The notes: a model not told the origin generated them from the letters alone. 64,000 nt of DNA from an uncultured Agathobaculum sp. (GCF_944380985.1 NZ_CALWJJ010000006.1:1-64000); one strand, 5' to 3'. Shown: positions 37,554 through 46,265, counted from the stretch's first letter. Made by a program: numbers and translations.

Positions 37554-38726
37554 ATGAAACAGATATTGATCCAAAACGTGCAGGTGTGGACAATGGACGA
37601 GCAGAACACACGCTTTACCGGCTGGGTGCTGCTGGAAGACGGCAAGATCGCTGCGATGGGCGAGCAGAACCCGCCCGTCTGCGCGCAGGCGCTGGATGGG
37701 GCAGGCGGCGTGCTTACCCCGGGACTGATCGACATCCACACCCATCTCGGGCTGTATGAGGATGGCCTGGGCTTTGAAGGAGCAGACGGTAACGAGGATA
37801 CCGATCCGGTCACACCGCACCTGCGTGTGATCGACGGCATCAATCCGATGGATCGCGGCTTTCAGGAGGCGCGCGAGGCCGGGGTGACGACCGTTGCGGT
37901 CAGCCCGGGCAGCGCCAATCCGATCGGCGGGCAGATCGCGTTGGTTAAGACAACGGGCCGCCGGATAGATGATATGGTGCTTAAGGCGCCTCTGGCGATT
38001 AAATTTGCGCTCGGTGAGAACCCCAAGTCGGTCTATCACGATAAGGACGAGACGCCTGTCACCCGCATGGCGACTGCTGCTATCATCCGCGAGCAGTTAT
38101 ACAAGGCCAAGGAATACTTCGCTCGCAAAACGCGCGCCGAGGATGACCCCGAGCAGGACGAGCCGGATTATGACTGTAAGCTTGAGGCGCTTCTTCCGTT
38201 GCTTTGGGGCAAGGCGGAGGCGCATTTCCACGCGCACCGCGCGGACGATATATTCACCGCGTTGCGTATAGCAAAGGAATTCGGACTGCGTCCGGTTATC
38301 ATACATGGCACCGAGGCACATTTGGTGGCCGACCTGCTGGCGGACGAGCATGTGCCGGTGGTATGCGGACCGTATATGACCGACCGCTCTAAGCCCGAGC
38401 TGTGTAATCTGACCGACGAGGCGCCCGGCCTGCTGTACCAGGCGGGTGTGGCAACCGCGATCACGGTTGACCATCCGGAGATACCGCTGCGTTTGCTACC
38501 CATGGCGCTCGTAGTGGCCGTGCGCGCGGGTATGGATAAAACAGACGCACTTCGTGCGGTCACTTCGGCGCCGGCGCAGATCGCGGGCATGCAGGAGCGT
38601 ATCGGCAGCCTGCGCGTTGGGATGGACGCCGACTGTGTGCTGTGGAGCGGTGACCCGCTCGATATGGCAAATCAGGTGCAGGCTGTTTTTATAAACGGCG
38701 CGATGGTATACAGGAGGACAATATGA
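37554..38726 (+). CDS. Amidohydrolase family protein (imidazolonepropionase-like)
   Basis: The 390-residue cytoplasmic metal-dependent hydrolase has the N-terminal metal motif DIHTHLGLYEDG (HxH, about residues 60-71), GVTTVAVSPGSANPIGGQ, later histidines in AHFHAHRADD and VIIHGTEAHL, and ITVDHPEIP with the metal Asp near residue 305. This subgroup is often labelled imidazolonepropionase-like, but the substrate is unknown. ATG 37554 follows AAGAGG; an in-frame start at 37464 lies within the opposite-strand sRNA and is rejected. The stop overlaps the fumarase start (ATGA). Confidence 0.87.
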   Translation: MKQILIQNVQVWTMDEQNTRFTGWVLLEDGKIAAMGEQNPPVCAQALDGAGGVLTPGLIDIHTHLGLYEDGLGFEGADGNEDTDPVTPHLRVIDGINPMDRGFQEAREAGVTTVAVSPGSANPIGGQIALVKTTGRRIDDMVLKAPLAIKFALGENPKSVYHDKDETPVTRMATAAIIREQLYKAKEYFARKTRAEDDPEQDEPDYDCKLEALLPLLWGKAEAHFHAHRADDIFTALRIAKEFGLRPVIIHGTEAHLVADLLADEHVPVVCGPYMTDRSKPELCNLTDEAPGLLYQAGVATAITVDHPEIPLRLLPMALVVAVRAGMDKTDALRAVTSAPAQIAGMQERIGSLRVGMDADCVLWSGDPLDMANQVQAVFINGAMVYRRTI

Positions 38727-39565
38727 GAACGATCGATGTTTCGGAAGTGACACGGCTGGTGCGCCAGCTGTGCATTAATGCGAACTATTACCTTCCTGCC
38801 GACCTGCGGCAGGCGTTCGTCAATGGGCAGCAGGCCGAGCAGTCGCCGCTTGGCAAGGAGATTTTTGGCGAGATGATCGCAAACTGCGACCTGGCACGCC
38901 AAAACGACGTGCCAGTTTGTCAGGATACCGGCATGGCGGTTGTGTTTGCCGAGGTCGGGCAGGAGGTGCATCTTATCGGCGGCGCGTTTGAGGACGCGGT
39001 GACCGAGGGCGTACGACGTGGCTATATCGAAGGCTATCTGCGCTTGTCCGTGGTGGGCGACCCGCTGCGCCGTGAAAACACAAACGACAATACGCCCTGT
39101 GTGCTCTATACTTCGATCGTGCCGGGGGATGAGGTGAAAATTACAGTTGCGCCCAAGGGCTTTGGCTCGGAGAATTTGAGCGCAATGAAGATGTTCACCC
39201 CGGCCGCAACAAAGGAGCAGATCGTAGATTTCATCGCAGACGCCTGCATAAATGCAGGCTCAAATCCCTGTCCGCCGATCGTGATCGGCGTTGGTCTTGG
39301 CGGCACGAGCGACAAAGCAGCCTATCTTGCCAAGCGCGCGCTGCTGCGTCCGGTGGACGAGCATAATGCCGACCCATTTTACGCCGAGATGGAGCAGGCA
39401 ATCCTCGATAAAGTAAATGCCTCGGGCGTCGGGCCGCAGGGTCTTGGAGGCACAGTGACCGCGCTTGCCTGCGCGATCGAGCCGTTTGGTACGCATATTG
39501 CGGGCCTACCGTGTGTGGTCAATGTTTCCTGCCATGTGACGCGGCATGCGGAGGGAAAAATATGA
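38723..39565 (+). CDS. Class I (Fe-S) fumarate hydratase/tartrate dehydratase, alpha subunit
   Basis: The 280-residue protein matches the N-terminal/alpha part of class I fumarases: VPVCQDTGMAVVF (cluster cysteine, about residues 59-71), PKGFGSENLSAMKMF, NPCPPIVIGVGLGGTSD and the ending IAGLPCVVNVSCHVTRHAEG. Three cysteines suitable for a [4Fe-4S] cluster are present and the length is full. The partner beta subunit, normally coupled directly downstream, is missing: the ATGA-overlapping start at 39562 opens only 11 codons. Activity therefore depends on a beta subunit elsewhere, or is lost. Confidence 0.9.
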   Translation: MRTIDVSEVTRLVRQLCINANYYLPADLRQAFVNGQQAEQSPLGKEIFGEMIANCDLARQNDVPVCQDTGMAVVFAEVGQEVHLIGGAFEDAVTEGVRRGYIEGYLRLSVVGDPLRRENTNDNTPCVLYTSIVPGDEVKITVAPKGFGSENLSAMKMFTPAATKEQIVDFIADACINAGSNPCPPIVIGVGLGGTSDKAAYLAKRALLRPVDEHNADPFYAEMEQAILDKVNASGVGPQGLGGTVTALACAIEPFGTHIAGLPCVVNVSCHVTRHAEGKI

Positions 39566-39689
39566 GAAATTCGATCGAAAGGCACGCCATCCACTGATTA
39601 CACACAGTGTGGGATGCGCAGGGCATGTGGCGCGTTAAAGCTACTCTTGGGAAAAATGCCGAACAATTTGTGATCTTGTGCAAAATAGA

Positions 39690-39719
39690 TTGGACATCTT
39701 GCCCAAGGCGTGTTATACT
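39690..39719 (+). promoter_or_regulatory. hpf promoter (extended -10)
   Basis: TTGGAC (39690-39695), an 18-bp spacer and TGT-TATACT (39711-39719). The leader then contains two hairpins, GCCGCCG/CGGCGGC (39742-39748 and 39763-39769) and GGGC/GCCC (39781-39793), directly before the ribosome site. Confidence 0.75.
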
Positions 39720-39809
39720 AAAGATAGCAAAATTCCACAATGCCGCCGGTGAATATGTGCAGCGGCGGCGCGAGTAACTTGGGCCTCGTGCCCGTTAGGA
39801 GATGATGTT

Positions 39810-40337
39810 ATGAAGTTCACCATCGTCGAGAGAAAGATCAAGATTGACGACGATTTGCGGCAATATGCGCTGCGCAAGGTTGAAAAGCTGGATCGGTATT
39901 TCCGGCAGGATTCGGATACTACGTTGACCTTTAGCGAGCTGCGCGGCAAGCAAACGGTGGAAATTACAGTGCGGCAGACCGGCCTGGTTGTGCGCGCTGA
40001 GGAGACTACGACCGATATGTTTGCCTCGGTGGATGGTGCAATCAGCAGCATCGAGCGTCAGATCCGCAAGCATAAAACGCGCTTGGAAAAGCGCCTGCGC
40101 GAGGGTGCGTTCGACAAGATTGCCGAGCAGCAGGCAGCGCTCAGCGAGGAGGAATTTGACGTCGTGCGCCGCAAGCGTTTTGAGGTCAAGCCTATGGGCG
40201 TAGACGAAGCGATCTTGCAGATGAATCTGCTCGACCACCAGTTCTACTTCTTCCGCAATGCGGATAACGACAACATCCATGCGGTTGTTTATAAGCGCGC
40301 GGCAGGCGGATATGGCCTGATCGAAGGCGTTGAATAA
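39810..40337 (+). CDS. hpf: Ribosome hibernation promoting factor, long form
   Basis: The 175-residue protein has an N-terminal S30AE/HPF domain (about 1-100, including YALRKVEKLDRYF and the basic helix IRKHKTRLEKRL). A C-terminal dimerisation domain follows (about 118-175: VVRRKRFEVKPMGVDEAILQMNLLDHQFYFFRNADNDNIHAVVYKRAAGGYGLIE). This long form drives 100S ribosome dimers in stationary phase. It has its own promoter, a structured leader and a strong terminator. Confidence 0.96.
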   Translation: MKFTIVERKIKIDDDLRQYALRKVEKLDRYFRQDSDTTLTFSELRGKQTVEITVRQTGLVVRAEETTTDMFASVDGAISSIERQIRKHKTRLEKRLREGAFDKIAEQQAALSEEEFDVVRRKRFEVKPMGVDEAILQMNLLDHQFYFFRNADNDNIHAVVYKRAAGGYGLIEGVE

Positions 40338-40371
40338 CATCTTGACCCATCGTTTCGGGTAAAAGTGAGAA

Positions 40372-40404
40372 AAAAGGCCGGCGGCATTGCCGCCGGCCTT
40401 TTCC
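40372..40404 (+). terminator. Terminator after hpf
   Basis: GGCCGGCGGC (40376-40385) and GCCGCCGGCC (40389-40398) around ATT, then TTTT. Confidence 0.92.
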
Positions 40405-40440
40405 GGATATTGAAATTGGAATATACAGGAGGATAATGCG

Positions 40441-40992
40441 TTGCAAACCGAATTAAAGCGGCTGCAGCGGGGCAGCGCTGATTTTGCGCGCACGCGGCAG
40501 CTGTACCGCGCGGCCTTTCCGTCAAACGAGCGCGCGCCCTTTTTCATGCTGGTGAGACGGGCGCAAAGAGCCCGTGCGGACTGGTGGGGCATTTATGAGG
40601 GGGGCGAATGGATCGGCTTCTTCTATGTGGTGACCGACGCAAGGCTTGCGTATATCTTTTATTTTGCCATTGACGAGCAAAAGCGCGGCAGAGGCTGCGG
40701 CACGCGCGCGCTCGGCGCGCTGCGGGCGCAGTACGAGGGGAGCCGCATCTTCCTTGCGACCGAGGCGCTCGACCCTGCGGCGCAGAACTATGCAGAGCGC
40801 GTGCGGCGAAAGCAGTTTTATCTGCGCAGCGGCATGGAGGATCTGCATACCCGCGCGCAGGAGGGCGATGTGGTTTACGAGCTGCTTGGCACAGGCGGTA
40901 GTGTGTCTGGCAGGGAATACAGCCGACTGATCCGCAAATGGGCGGGGCCGGTGCTCAGCCGCATGATTGTGATGAAGATACTCCCGGATTAG
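40441..40992 (+). CDS. GNAT-family N-acetyltransferase
   Basis: The 183-residue protein starts at TTG 40441, eight bases after AGGAGG. It has a GNAT core: WIGFFYVVTDARLAYIFYFAIDEQKRGRGCGTRALGALR, where RGRGCGTRAL (about residues 81-90) is the acetyl-CoA binding loop. A lone Gly-rich insert and a basic C-terminus follow. Its substrate is unknown. It is followed by rsmA 16 bp later and may be co-transcribed with it. Confidence 0.85.
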   Translation: MQTELKRLQRGSADFARTRQLYRAAFPSNERAPFFMLVRRAQRARADWWGIYEGGEWIGFFYVVTDARLAYIFYFAIDEQKRGRGCGTRALGALRAQYEGSRIFLATEALDPAAQNYAERVRRKQFYLRSGMEDLHTRAQEGDVVYELLGTGGSVSGREYSRLIRKWAGPVLSRMIVMKILPD

Positions 40993-41008
40993 CGTAAGGA
41001 GGATATAT

Positions 41009-41878
41009 GTGAACCTTTGCGATATAGAGACCATCCGCACCGTGCTTGGGCGGCATGGGTTTCATTTTTCCCGTTCGCTGGGCCAAAATTTCCTGACTGA
41101 CGAGAGTGTGCCGCGGCGTATTGCTGAGCAAAGCGGTGCGGCAGAGGTGGGTAATGTGGTAGAGGTAGGGCCTGGTATGGGCTGTCTGACCGCCGAGTTG
41201 TGCCGCCGGGCGGACAGAGTAGTTGCGATCGAACTTGACCGCGCGTTGCTGCCTGTGCTAGACGAGACGCTTGCGGCATTTGACAACTTTTTGCTTGTGC
41301 AGGGCGACGTGCTTTCGCTCGATCTTTCGGCGCTGTGCCGCGAGCAGTTTGGCAGCGCGCGCTCGGTCGCCTGTGCTAATTTACCTTATTATATCACCAC
41401 GCCTGTGCTCACCGCGCTGCTAGATAGCCGTGCGTTTGAGCGCATCACGGTCATGGTGCAGAAAGAGGTCGCGCAGCGCATCTGCGCCGCGCCGGGTACC
41501 GCGGCGTATTCTGCGTTTTCGATCTATGTGCAGTATCACGCGGCAGTGGAGATCCTGTTCGACGTACCCGCAGACTGTTTCATTCCACGGCCCAAGGTGG
41601 ATTCAGCCGTGCTGCAGCTCACGCCTCTTGCCGCACCCGCCGTCCATCCAAAGGATGAAAAGCTGTTTTTTGCCCTTGTGCGCGCGGCTTTTAATATGCG
41701 TCGCAAGACACTGGTCAATGCGCTTGGCCCGGCGCTCGGCGCTGCAATGGGCAAGGAGGAGATTGCGGGGCTGGTGCAGTCGGTCGGGCTTGACCCGCGT
41801 GTGCGCGGCGAACGGCTCAGCCTTGCGGACTTTGCGCGTCTGGCGGACGCTGCCGCCGCACGTCTTGCGGGAGTGTGA
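41009..41878 (+). CDS. rsmA: 16S rRNA adenine dimethyltransferase
   Basis: The 289-residue SAM-dependent enzyme dimethylates A1518 and A1519 of 16S rRNA. Motifs present are FSRSLGQNFLTDESV, the SAM-binding VVEVGPGMGCLT (about residues 49-60), the ACANLPYYITTPVL catalytic NLPY (about 116-129) and FIPRPKVDSAVL. GTG 41009 is preceded by AGGAGG. Length is normal. The stop overlaps a potential start of the next gene. Confidence 0.96.
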   Translation: MNLCDIETIRTVLGRHGFHFSRSLGQNFLTDESVPRRIAEQSGAAEVGNVVEVGPGMGCLTAELCRRADRVVAIELDRALLPVLDETLAAFDNFLLVQGDVLSLDLSALCREQFGSARSVACANLPYYITTPVLTALLDSRAFERITVMVQKEVAQRICAAPGTAAYSAFSIYVQYHAAVEILFDVPADCFIPRPKVDSAVLQLTPLAAPAVHPKDEKLFFALVRAAFNMRRKTLVNALGPALGAAMGKEEIAGLVQSVGLDPRVRGERLSLADFARLADAAAARLAGV

Positions 41879-41880
41879 AA

Positions 41881-42240
41881 ATGGCGAGCAGACTTGAGTT
41901 TGTGCGCTATGTCTGCAAGCAGCTTGCTGGGGCAGGGGCGATCCGCTGCAAGCGGATGTTCGGCGAATACGGTCTCTGGTGTAACGGCCGGTTTTTTGCT
42001 ACCATAGAGAGGGATATGCTGTGCCTCAAAATCACACAAGCGGGGCGCGAGATGCTTCCTGGGGCAGAGATCGTCGAGCCGCACGTAGGCGCGCGCTTTC
42101 TGTATGTTGAGCGGCTGGACGACCCGGCTTTTCTGGCTGAGCTTGTCCAGCGCACCTGCGCCGCGCTGCCCGCGCCTATTTTGCATAGCAAGCGCCGCGC
42201 GGACAACGGCGAGCAAGTATCAGCAAACGATATAGAATAA
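41881..42240 (+). CDS. TfoX N-terminal-domain protein
   Basis: The 119-residue protein resembles the stand-alone TfoX_N family: FVRYVCKQLAGAGAIRCKRMFGEYGLWCNGRFFATIERDMLCLKI, then FLYVERLDDPAFLAELVQRTCAALP. In other bacteria TfoX is a competence regulator, but these single-domain forms are of unknown role. ATG 41881 lies two bases after the rsmA stop; a GTG at 41875 overlapping that stop is possible. Confidence 0.85.
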   Translation: MASRLEFVRYVCKQLAGAGAIRCKRMFGEYGLWCNGRFFATIERDMLCLKITQAGREMLPGAEIVEPHVGARFLYVERLDDPAFLAELVQRTCAALPAPILHSKRRADNGEQVSANDIE

Positions 42241-42267
42241 GCACAGAAGAAAGCGAGGAAAGGCGAT

Positions 42268-42753
42268 ATGGAACTGACGCATCTGGACGAGACCGGCGCG
42301 GCGCGCATGGTCGACGTAGGCGATAAACAAATGACAAGGCGTACGGCGCAGGCGCAAGCGATTGTCACTATGCAGCCCGAGACGCTGCAAAAAATGCTGG
42401 ACGGCGACATGCCCAAAGGCGATGTGTTCTCTTGCGCGCGTATTGCGGGCATCATGGCGGCCAAGCACACGAGCGAGCTGATTCCGATGTGCCATCCGCT
42501 GCCGATCGACAGCGTTGAGGTTGCACTCACGCCGTTGCCGCCCGACCGCGTTCGTATTATCAGTACGCTGCGCTGCACCTATAAGACTGGCATTGAGATG
42601 GAGGCGCTGACCGCAGCATCGGTCGCTGCGCTGACAGTGTACGACATGTGCAAGGCGATCGATCGCGGCATGCGTGTTGACAAGGTTATGCTGCTGCATA
42701 AGGAGGGTGGGAAATCAGGCGAATATCATTATACTGAACAGAAGAAAAAATAA
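42268..42753 (+). CDS. moaC: Cyclic pyranopterin monophosphate synthase MoaC
   Basis: The 161-residue protein acts with MoaA to turn GTP into cyclic pyranopterin, the first step of molybdenum cofactor synthesis. Family motifs are [16 protein letters not shown] (about residues 12-27), [21 protein letters not shown] (about 62-82) and [21 protein letters not shown] (about 111-131), with a final KSGEY. It is the only cofactor gene on the + strand left of the tRNAs, about 6-8 kb from moaA. Confidence 0.97.
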   Translation: MELTHLDETGAARMVDVGDKQMTRRTAQAQAIVTMQPETLQKMLDGDMPKGDVFSCARIAGIMAAKHTSELIPMCHPLPIDSVEVALTPLPPDRVRIISTLRCTYKTGIEMEALTAASVAALTVYDMCKAIDRGMRVDKVMLLHKEGGKSGEYHYTEQKKK

Positions 42754-42881
42754 AGCGGATTGCAGGGAATGCTATTTTTGATCTAATCATATAAAATGTA
42801 GGTGGAAAGCCGAGTAAAAAAGTATTTGCCTTTCCAAACCAAGTATATTACAAAACATGAATAAAGAAAGGAAGATTTCGA

Positions 42882-43640
42882 TTGAGACTCGAAGGAAAAT
42901 CCATTGTCGTGACGGGCGCGTCCTCTGGCATGGGTCATGCTATTGTTGAGCGGTTTGTGCATGAGGGTGCGAACGTGGTTGCGGTTGCCCGCCGCAAAGA
43001 GCGGCTGGAAGAGCTGGCGGCCTCGTTGGCCGGCGCACCGGGTAGGGTTTTTGTCTACGCAGGAGATGTATCGCTGCGGGAGACCAACGAGGGAATGATC
43101 ACAGCGGCTATCGAGCAGTTTGGCCGTCTCGATGTGCTGGTCAACAACGCCGGCGTGATGGACGATATGAGCCCAGTTGCCGAGGTGGATGACGAACGTT
43201 ATGAAAAGGTGATGAAAGTCAATGTTTATGGCCCGATGTGCGCTATGCGCCGGGCGGTACAGGTCTTTTTGGAGCAGGGCAATGGAGGCAATATTATCAA
43301 TGTAGCCTCTGTTGGCGCCATACGCACCTGTGCCGGCGCCGTTTACTGTGCGTCCAAGGCGGCGATTGTATCAATGACCAAAAACACCGCGTTTATGTAT
43401 ATGCCAAACGGCATCCGCTGCAATGCCATAGCGCCCGGCGGCATTGCTACCGAGATCAGCGCATCAATGGGCAGACCCAACGCAAATGGATACGGCCGCG
43501 TCCAAAAGGTGCTGGCCTGCGCCCCGCAGCCTGGCAGCGCGGAGCAGATTGCTCAGGCTGCGTTGTTCCTGGCCAGCGACGACTCTGGCTATGTCAGCGG
43601 CGATGTGCTGGTTGTTGACGGTGGCTGGATCAGCGGCTGA
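42882..43640 (+). CDS. SDR-family oxidoreductase
   Basis: The 252-residue classical short-chain dehydrogenase starts with TTG behind AAAGGAAG. NAD(P)-binding TGASSGMGHAIV (about residues 11-22), NNAGVMDDM (about 88-96), catalytic Ser in NVASVGA (about 138-144) and Y-x3-K in VYCASK (about 154-159) are present. The end SGDVLVVDGGWISG is typical of 3-oxoacyl-ACP reductase or glucose dehydrogenase-like members. The substrate cannot be deduced. It is a single-gene unit; I could not define a confident promoter in the 128 bp before it. Confidence 0.9.
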   Translation: MRLEGKSIVVTGASSGMGHAIVERFVHEGANVVAVARRKERLEELAASLAGAPGRVFVYAGDVSLRETNEGMITAAIEQFGRLDVLVNNAGVMDDMSPVAEVDDERYEKVMKVNVYGPMCAMRRAVQVFLEQGNGGNIINVASVGAIRTCAGAVYCASKAAIVSMTKNTAFMYMPNGIRCNAIAPGGIATEISASMGRPNANGYGRVQKVLACAPQPGSAEQIAQAALFLASDDSGYVSGDVLVVDGGWISG

Positions 43641-43837
43641 AATAATTTGCATTTGCAACATATCCGGCAAATATACCCATATCAGGTTACGGCCGGTCTC
43701 TGATGCATGCTCGCACGCCGTACCGGGTGGGGTAGAGCATAGCAAAAGACGGTTAGTAAGGATCAATAAACGGCAACCTGCAAAACACCGCTATTACTTG
43801 TGTGCGCTGGCAGATGGCGACGCTTTCGGAGGAATAT

Positions 43838-43876
43838 AAAACCCGCATCCCGAGATTGGGGATGCGGGTTTTAATT
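43838..43876. terminator. Intrinsic terminator (both strands possible)
   Basis: AAAACCCGCATCCC (43838-43851) pairs with GGGGATGCGGGTTTTA (from 43858) around GAGATT, with A and T flanks. Confidence 0.88.
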
Positions 43877-43903
43877 TGTGGTGTAGAAATGGCAAAACAT
43901 TTA

Positions 43904-43939
43904 AAATAAAAAAGAAACCCGTCTGATCTGTGGGTTTCC
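43904..43939 (-). terminator. Terminator of the tRNA-Leu pair
   Basis: On the minus strand GAAACCC (43938-43932) pairs with GGGTTTC (43920-43914), followed by TTTTTTATTTT just past the CCA end. Confidence 0.85.
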
Positions 43940-43942
43940 TTT

Positions 43943-44028
43943 TGGTGCGGATGGGGGGACTTGAACCCCCACGTCCTTGCGAACACTAGCACCTGAAGCT
44001 AGCGCGTCTGCCATTCCGCCACATCCGC
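43943..44028 (-). tRNA. tRNA-Leu (anticodon CAG)
   Basis: The 86-nt gene includes an encoded CCA end. Acceptor GCGGATG/CATCCGC, a long class II variable arm, T arm GGGGGTTCAAGTCCCCC and anticodon loop CTTCAGG flanked by GCTAG/CTAGT identify tRNA-Leu reading CUG. Confidence 0.96.
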
Positions 44029-44054
44029 ATATATTGCTGTCTGCCTGAGAAGAG

Positions 44055-44139
44055 TGGTGCGAGTGACGGGACTTGAACCCGTACGTCGATTGACACACGC
44101 CCCTCAAACGTGCCTGTCTACCAGTTCCAGCACACTCGC
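44055..44139 (-). tRNA. tRNA-Leu (anticodon GAG)
   Basis: The 85-nt gene includes an encoded CCA end. Acceptor GCGAGTG/CACTCGC, class II variable arm, T arm ACGGGTTCAAGTCCCGT and anticodon loop TTTGAGG identify tRNA-Leu reading CUC/CUU. It precedes the CAG isoacceptor by 26 bp in the same transcript. Confidence 0.95.
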
Positions 44140-44183
44140 ATTTTGGCTCATATCGAGTCGCCCCACTGTCAGCGACAAGTAGT

Positions 44184-44212
44184 ATTATATCGAATGAGGG
44201 GCAAATTGTCAA
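44184..44212 (-). promoter_or_regulatory. Consensus promoter of the tRNA-Leu pair
   Basis: TTGACA (44212-44207), a 17-bp spacer and TATAAT (44189-44184): both hexamers are perfect consensus, as expected for stable RNA. Confidence 0.9.
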
Positions 44213-44257
44213 CATCTTTTTGTTAAAATGCAAAATTTTTATAGGTGTTTAGAGTGC

Positions 44258-45208
44258 TTACTGCGCCGCGCGCCAGGCGATCAACTGCGCTGCGACCGAC
44301 ACGGCAATTTCGGACGGGGTTTGCGCGCCGATCTCCAGCCCAATAGGGGTGGTGATGCGATGGCGCGCCTCGCCGAAGCCGTCGGCAAGCAGACAAGCGA
44401 ACATGGTTTCACGTTTACGGCGGCTGCCCATTACACCGATGTAGGATGCCGGTGTTTGAAGCGCGAAGCGGACGGCCTCGGTATCGCCCATGTGGCCGCG
44501 CGTCATGATGCAGAATGCGTCCGCCGCGGTGGGGGTGAGCGTGCCGTTAAGAACGGACGAAAGCGCGGCAAATGGCGCGGTCAGCGTCTGCTCGGCGTGC
44601 GGAAAGCGGTCGGGCGAGCAGAATGCTGTGCGATCGTCAATCACGATGTGACGGAAATCCAACCGGTGCAGCAGTGAGGCCAGCTCGAGCGATACATGTC
44701 CGCCGCCAAGAATAAAAACCCGGACTGAGTTCTCCAGACGAAGCGCCAGTATTTCCTGGCCATACCGCCGGGTGACCGCGGGGTGCGCAGGCAGGCTGTC
44801 ATCCGATGAAAGCATGGGTTGTCCGCCATCCAGCGGCAGACATAGCCATGCCGCTGTGTGACAGCGCACTGCGTCAAGCGCGGCGGCAAGCGGCGCAGGG
44901 TCGGTAAGCGGAGTGAATAAAATCTCGCTTGTACCGCCGCACACCATGCCAAGGCTGCCCGCTTTGCGGTTATCAAGTACAAAAGTTTCGCGGTGCGGGC
45001 GCGCGATTCCAGCGGCGGCAATCTCGAGGCAGCGATGCTCAAGCAGGCCGCCGCCCACCGTACCGCCAAGCAGACCGTTCGGGCTGGCAAGCATGAGCGC
45101 GCCTGCCGCGCGCGGAGTCGATCCGGTTGCGCGCACGACCGAAACAAGCATGACAGGATGTCCGTTCCGCACGTGATCAAGCGCGGTTTGCAGCAGTTGT
45201 TTAAGCAT
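44258..45208 (-). CDS. xdhC: XdhC/CoxI-family molybdenum hydroxylase maturation protein
   Basis: The 316-residue protein has the N-terminal XdhC/CoxI domain (VSVVRATGSTPRAAGALML, GGTVGGGLLEH) and a C-terminal Rossmann-like domain (VFILGGGHVSLELASLL, ITPIGLEIGAQTPSEIAVSVAAQLI). XdhC binds Moco, protects it and helps sulfurate and insert it into xanthine-dehydrogenase-type enzymes. No hydroxylase gene is in this window. It is the last gene of the minus-strand molybdenum operon, 16 bp after modC, with no terminator seen before the tRNA promoter. Confidence 0.92.
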   Translation of the reverse strand: MLKQLLQTALDHVRNGHPVMLVSVVRATGSTPRAAGALMLASPNGLLGGTVGGGLLEHRCLEIAAAGIARPHRETFVLDNRKAGSLGMVCGGTSEILFTPLTDPAPLAAALDAVRCHTAAWLCLPLDGGQPMLSSDDSLPAHPAVTRRYGQEILALRLENSVRVFILGGGHVSLELASLLHRLDFRHIVIDDRTAFCSPDRFPHAEQTLTAPFAALSSVLNGTLTPTAADAFCIMTRGHMGDTEAVRFALQTPASYIGVMGSRRKRETMFACLLADGFGEARHRITTPIGLEIGAQTPSEIAVSVAAQLIAWRAAQ

Positions 45209-45224
45209 TGCATCCTCCGTTTTT

Positions 45225-46265
45225 CTATGTCAGCAGCAGTACATCGTCCGGTGAGACGCCGAGCAAGCGGGGTATAGCCGCCGGTTTTTTATCCCTGGGC
45301 ATGTGCCACCAGAGTGCGGGCAAAGCCGTATCCTGCCCGGCGCAGCGAAACAGGATGGTCCACTCAAACGGTTGTTCAATCTCGCTCTCGCGCTCGATGG
45401 CAAAACGGTTTTGCTTTTCATCCGGCGAGAATGCGTGTGCGCGCAGGCCGACCGCGCGGATGCCGTCCGGCACCGGTTGCGCGGTGGTTAGGCGCAGGTT
45501 CCAGCCGGGCACGTCTACTTGATACGCGCTAGCCTTGACAGCGGGTGCGATATTTTTGCATCCGGTCAGCCGGGCGGTGGGCACACTGCCGGGATTGGCA
45601 AAGACAGCTTTGGTATTGTCCGCGCGCAGGATGCGGCCTTCGTCCATCACGCACAGACGCTCGCACAGGCGATAGGCCTCATCCCGGCTGTGTGTGACCA
45701 GCATGGCCTGCCGTCCATAGGCATGCAACAGCCCTTTCAGCGCGGGCTGTAGCGTGTCGCGCAGGTAGCTGTCGAGCGCGGAGAACGGCTCGTCAAGCAG
45801 CAGTAGGCGCGGCCGGCTGACCAGCATGCGTGCAAGCGCAACACGTTGCGCCTGCCCGCCTGAAAGTTGAGCGGGGCGACGCTTTTCAAGCCCGGTTAGC
45901 TGCAGTAGGTCGAACATTTCATCAAGGCGATGCTGGCGGACAACCCTGTCCTTTTCGCCTCGCATGCCGCACAGAATGTTTTGCTTCACCGTCATGTGCG
46001 GAAACAGCGCGTAGTGCTGAAACAGATAGCCGACGCGCCGCCTTTGCGGCGGTAGATTGACGCCGTGCGCAGTGTCGAACAGCGTTTCACCGTCCAGCAC
46101 GATGCGGCCTTCATCGGGCGTTTCCACACCCGCGATACACTTCAGGGTCATGCTTTTGCCACTGCCGGAAGCACCCAGCAAGCCGGTGATAGGGTCGTCT
46201 GTTTCAAACGATACGTCAAGCGTAAAATTACCCAGCCGCTTGCGGATGGATACGGTAAGGCTCAT
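45225..46265 (-). CDS. modC: Molybdate ABC transporter ATP-binding protein
   Basis: The 346-residue protein has Walker A GASGSGKSM (about residues 32-40), the Q-loop YLFQHYALFPHM, the signature LSGGQAQRVALAR (about 127-139) and Walker B LLLLDEPFSALD. The C-terminal ~110 residues form a less conserved regulatory region in the place of the ModC TOBE/MOP domain. The ATG overlaps the modB stop (ATGA). It drives molybdate uptake with ModA and ModB. Confidence 0.92.
   Translation of the reverse strand: MSLTVSIRKRLGNFTLDVSFETDDPITGLLGASGSGKSMTLKCIAGVETPDEGRIVLDGETLFDTAHGVNLPPQRRRVGYLFQHYALFPHMTVKQNILCGMRGEKDRVVRQHRLDEMFDLLQLTGLEKRRPAQLSGGQAQRVALARMLVSRPRLLLLDEPFSALDSYLRDTLQPALKGLLHAYGRQAMLVTHSRDEAYRLCERLCVMDEGRILRADNTKAVFANPGSVPTARLTGCKNIAPAVKASAYQVDVPGWNLRLTTAQPVPDGIRAVGLRAHAFSPDEKQNRFAIERESEIEQPFEWTILFRCAGQDTALPALWWHMPRDKKPAAIPRLLGVSPDDVLLLT

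Larger units (their letters stand above)
43641..43942. other. Gene-free stretch between SDR and tRNA genes
   Basis: No ORF with a ribosome site is seen. It holds a perfect terminator at about 43838-43874 and the tRNA terminator at 43904-43939. The remaining ~190 bp, with scattered GC-rich sequence, shows nothing I can name. Confidence 0.6.

Noticed and set aside
39566..39720. raiA-type structured RNA or fumarase beta remnant before hpf
   Set aside because: The hpf promoter leaves only about 85 nt of leader, and translations of 39566-39690 show no fumarase beta motif.
43753..43992. 79-codon minus-strand ORF starting inside tRNA-Leu(CAG)
   Set aside because: It begins within the tRNA and runs across its terminator; no ribosome site.
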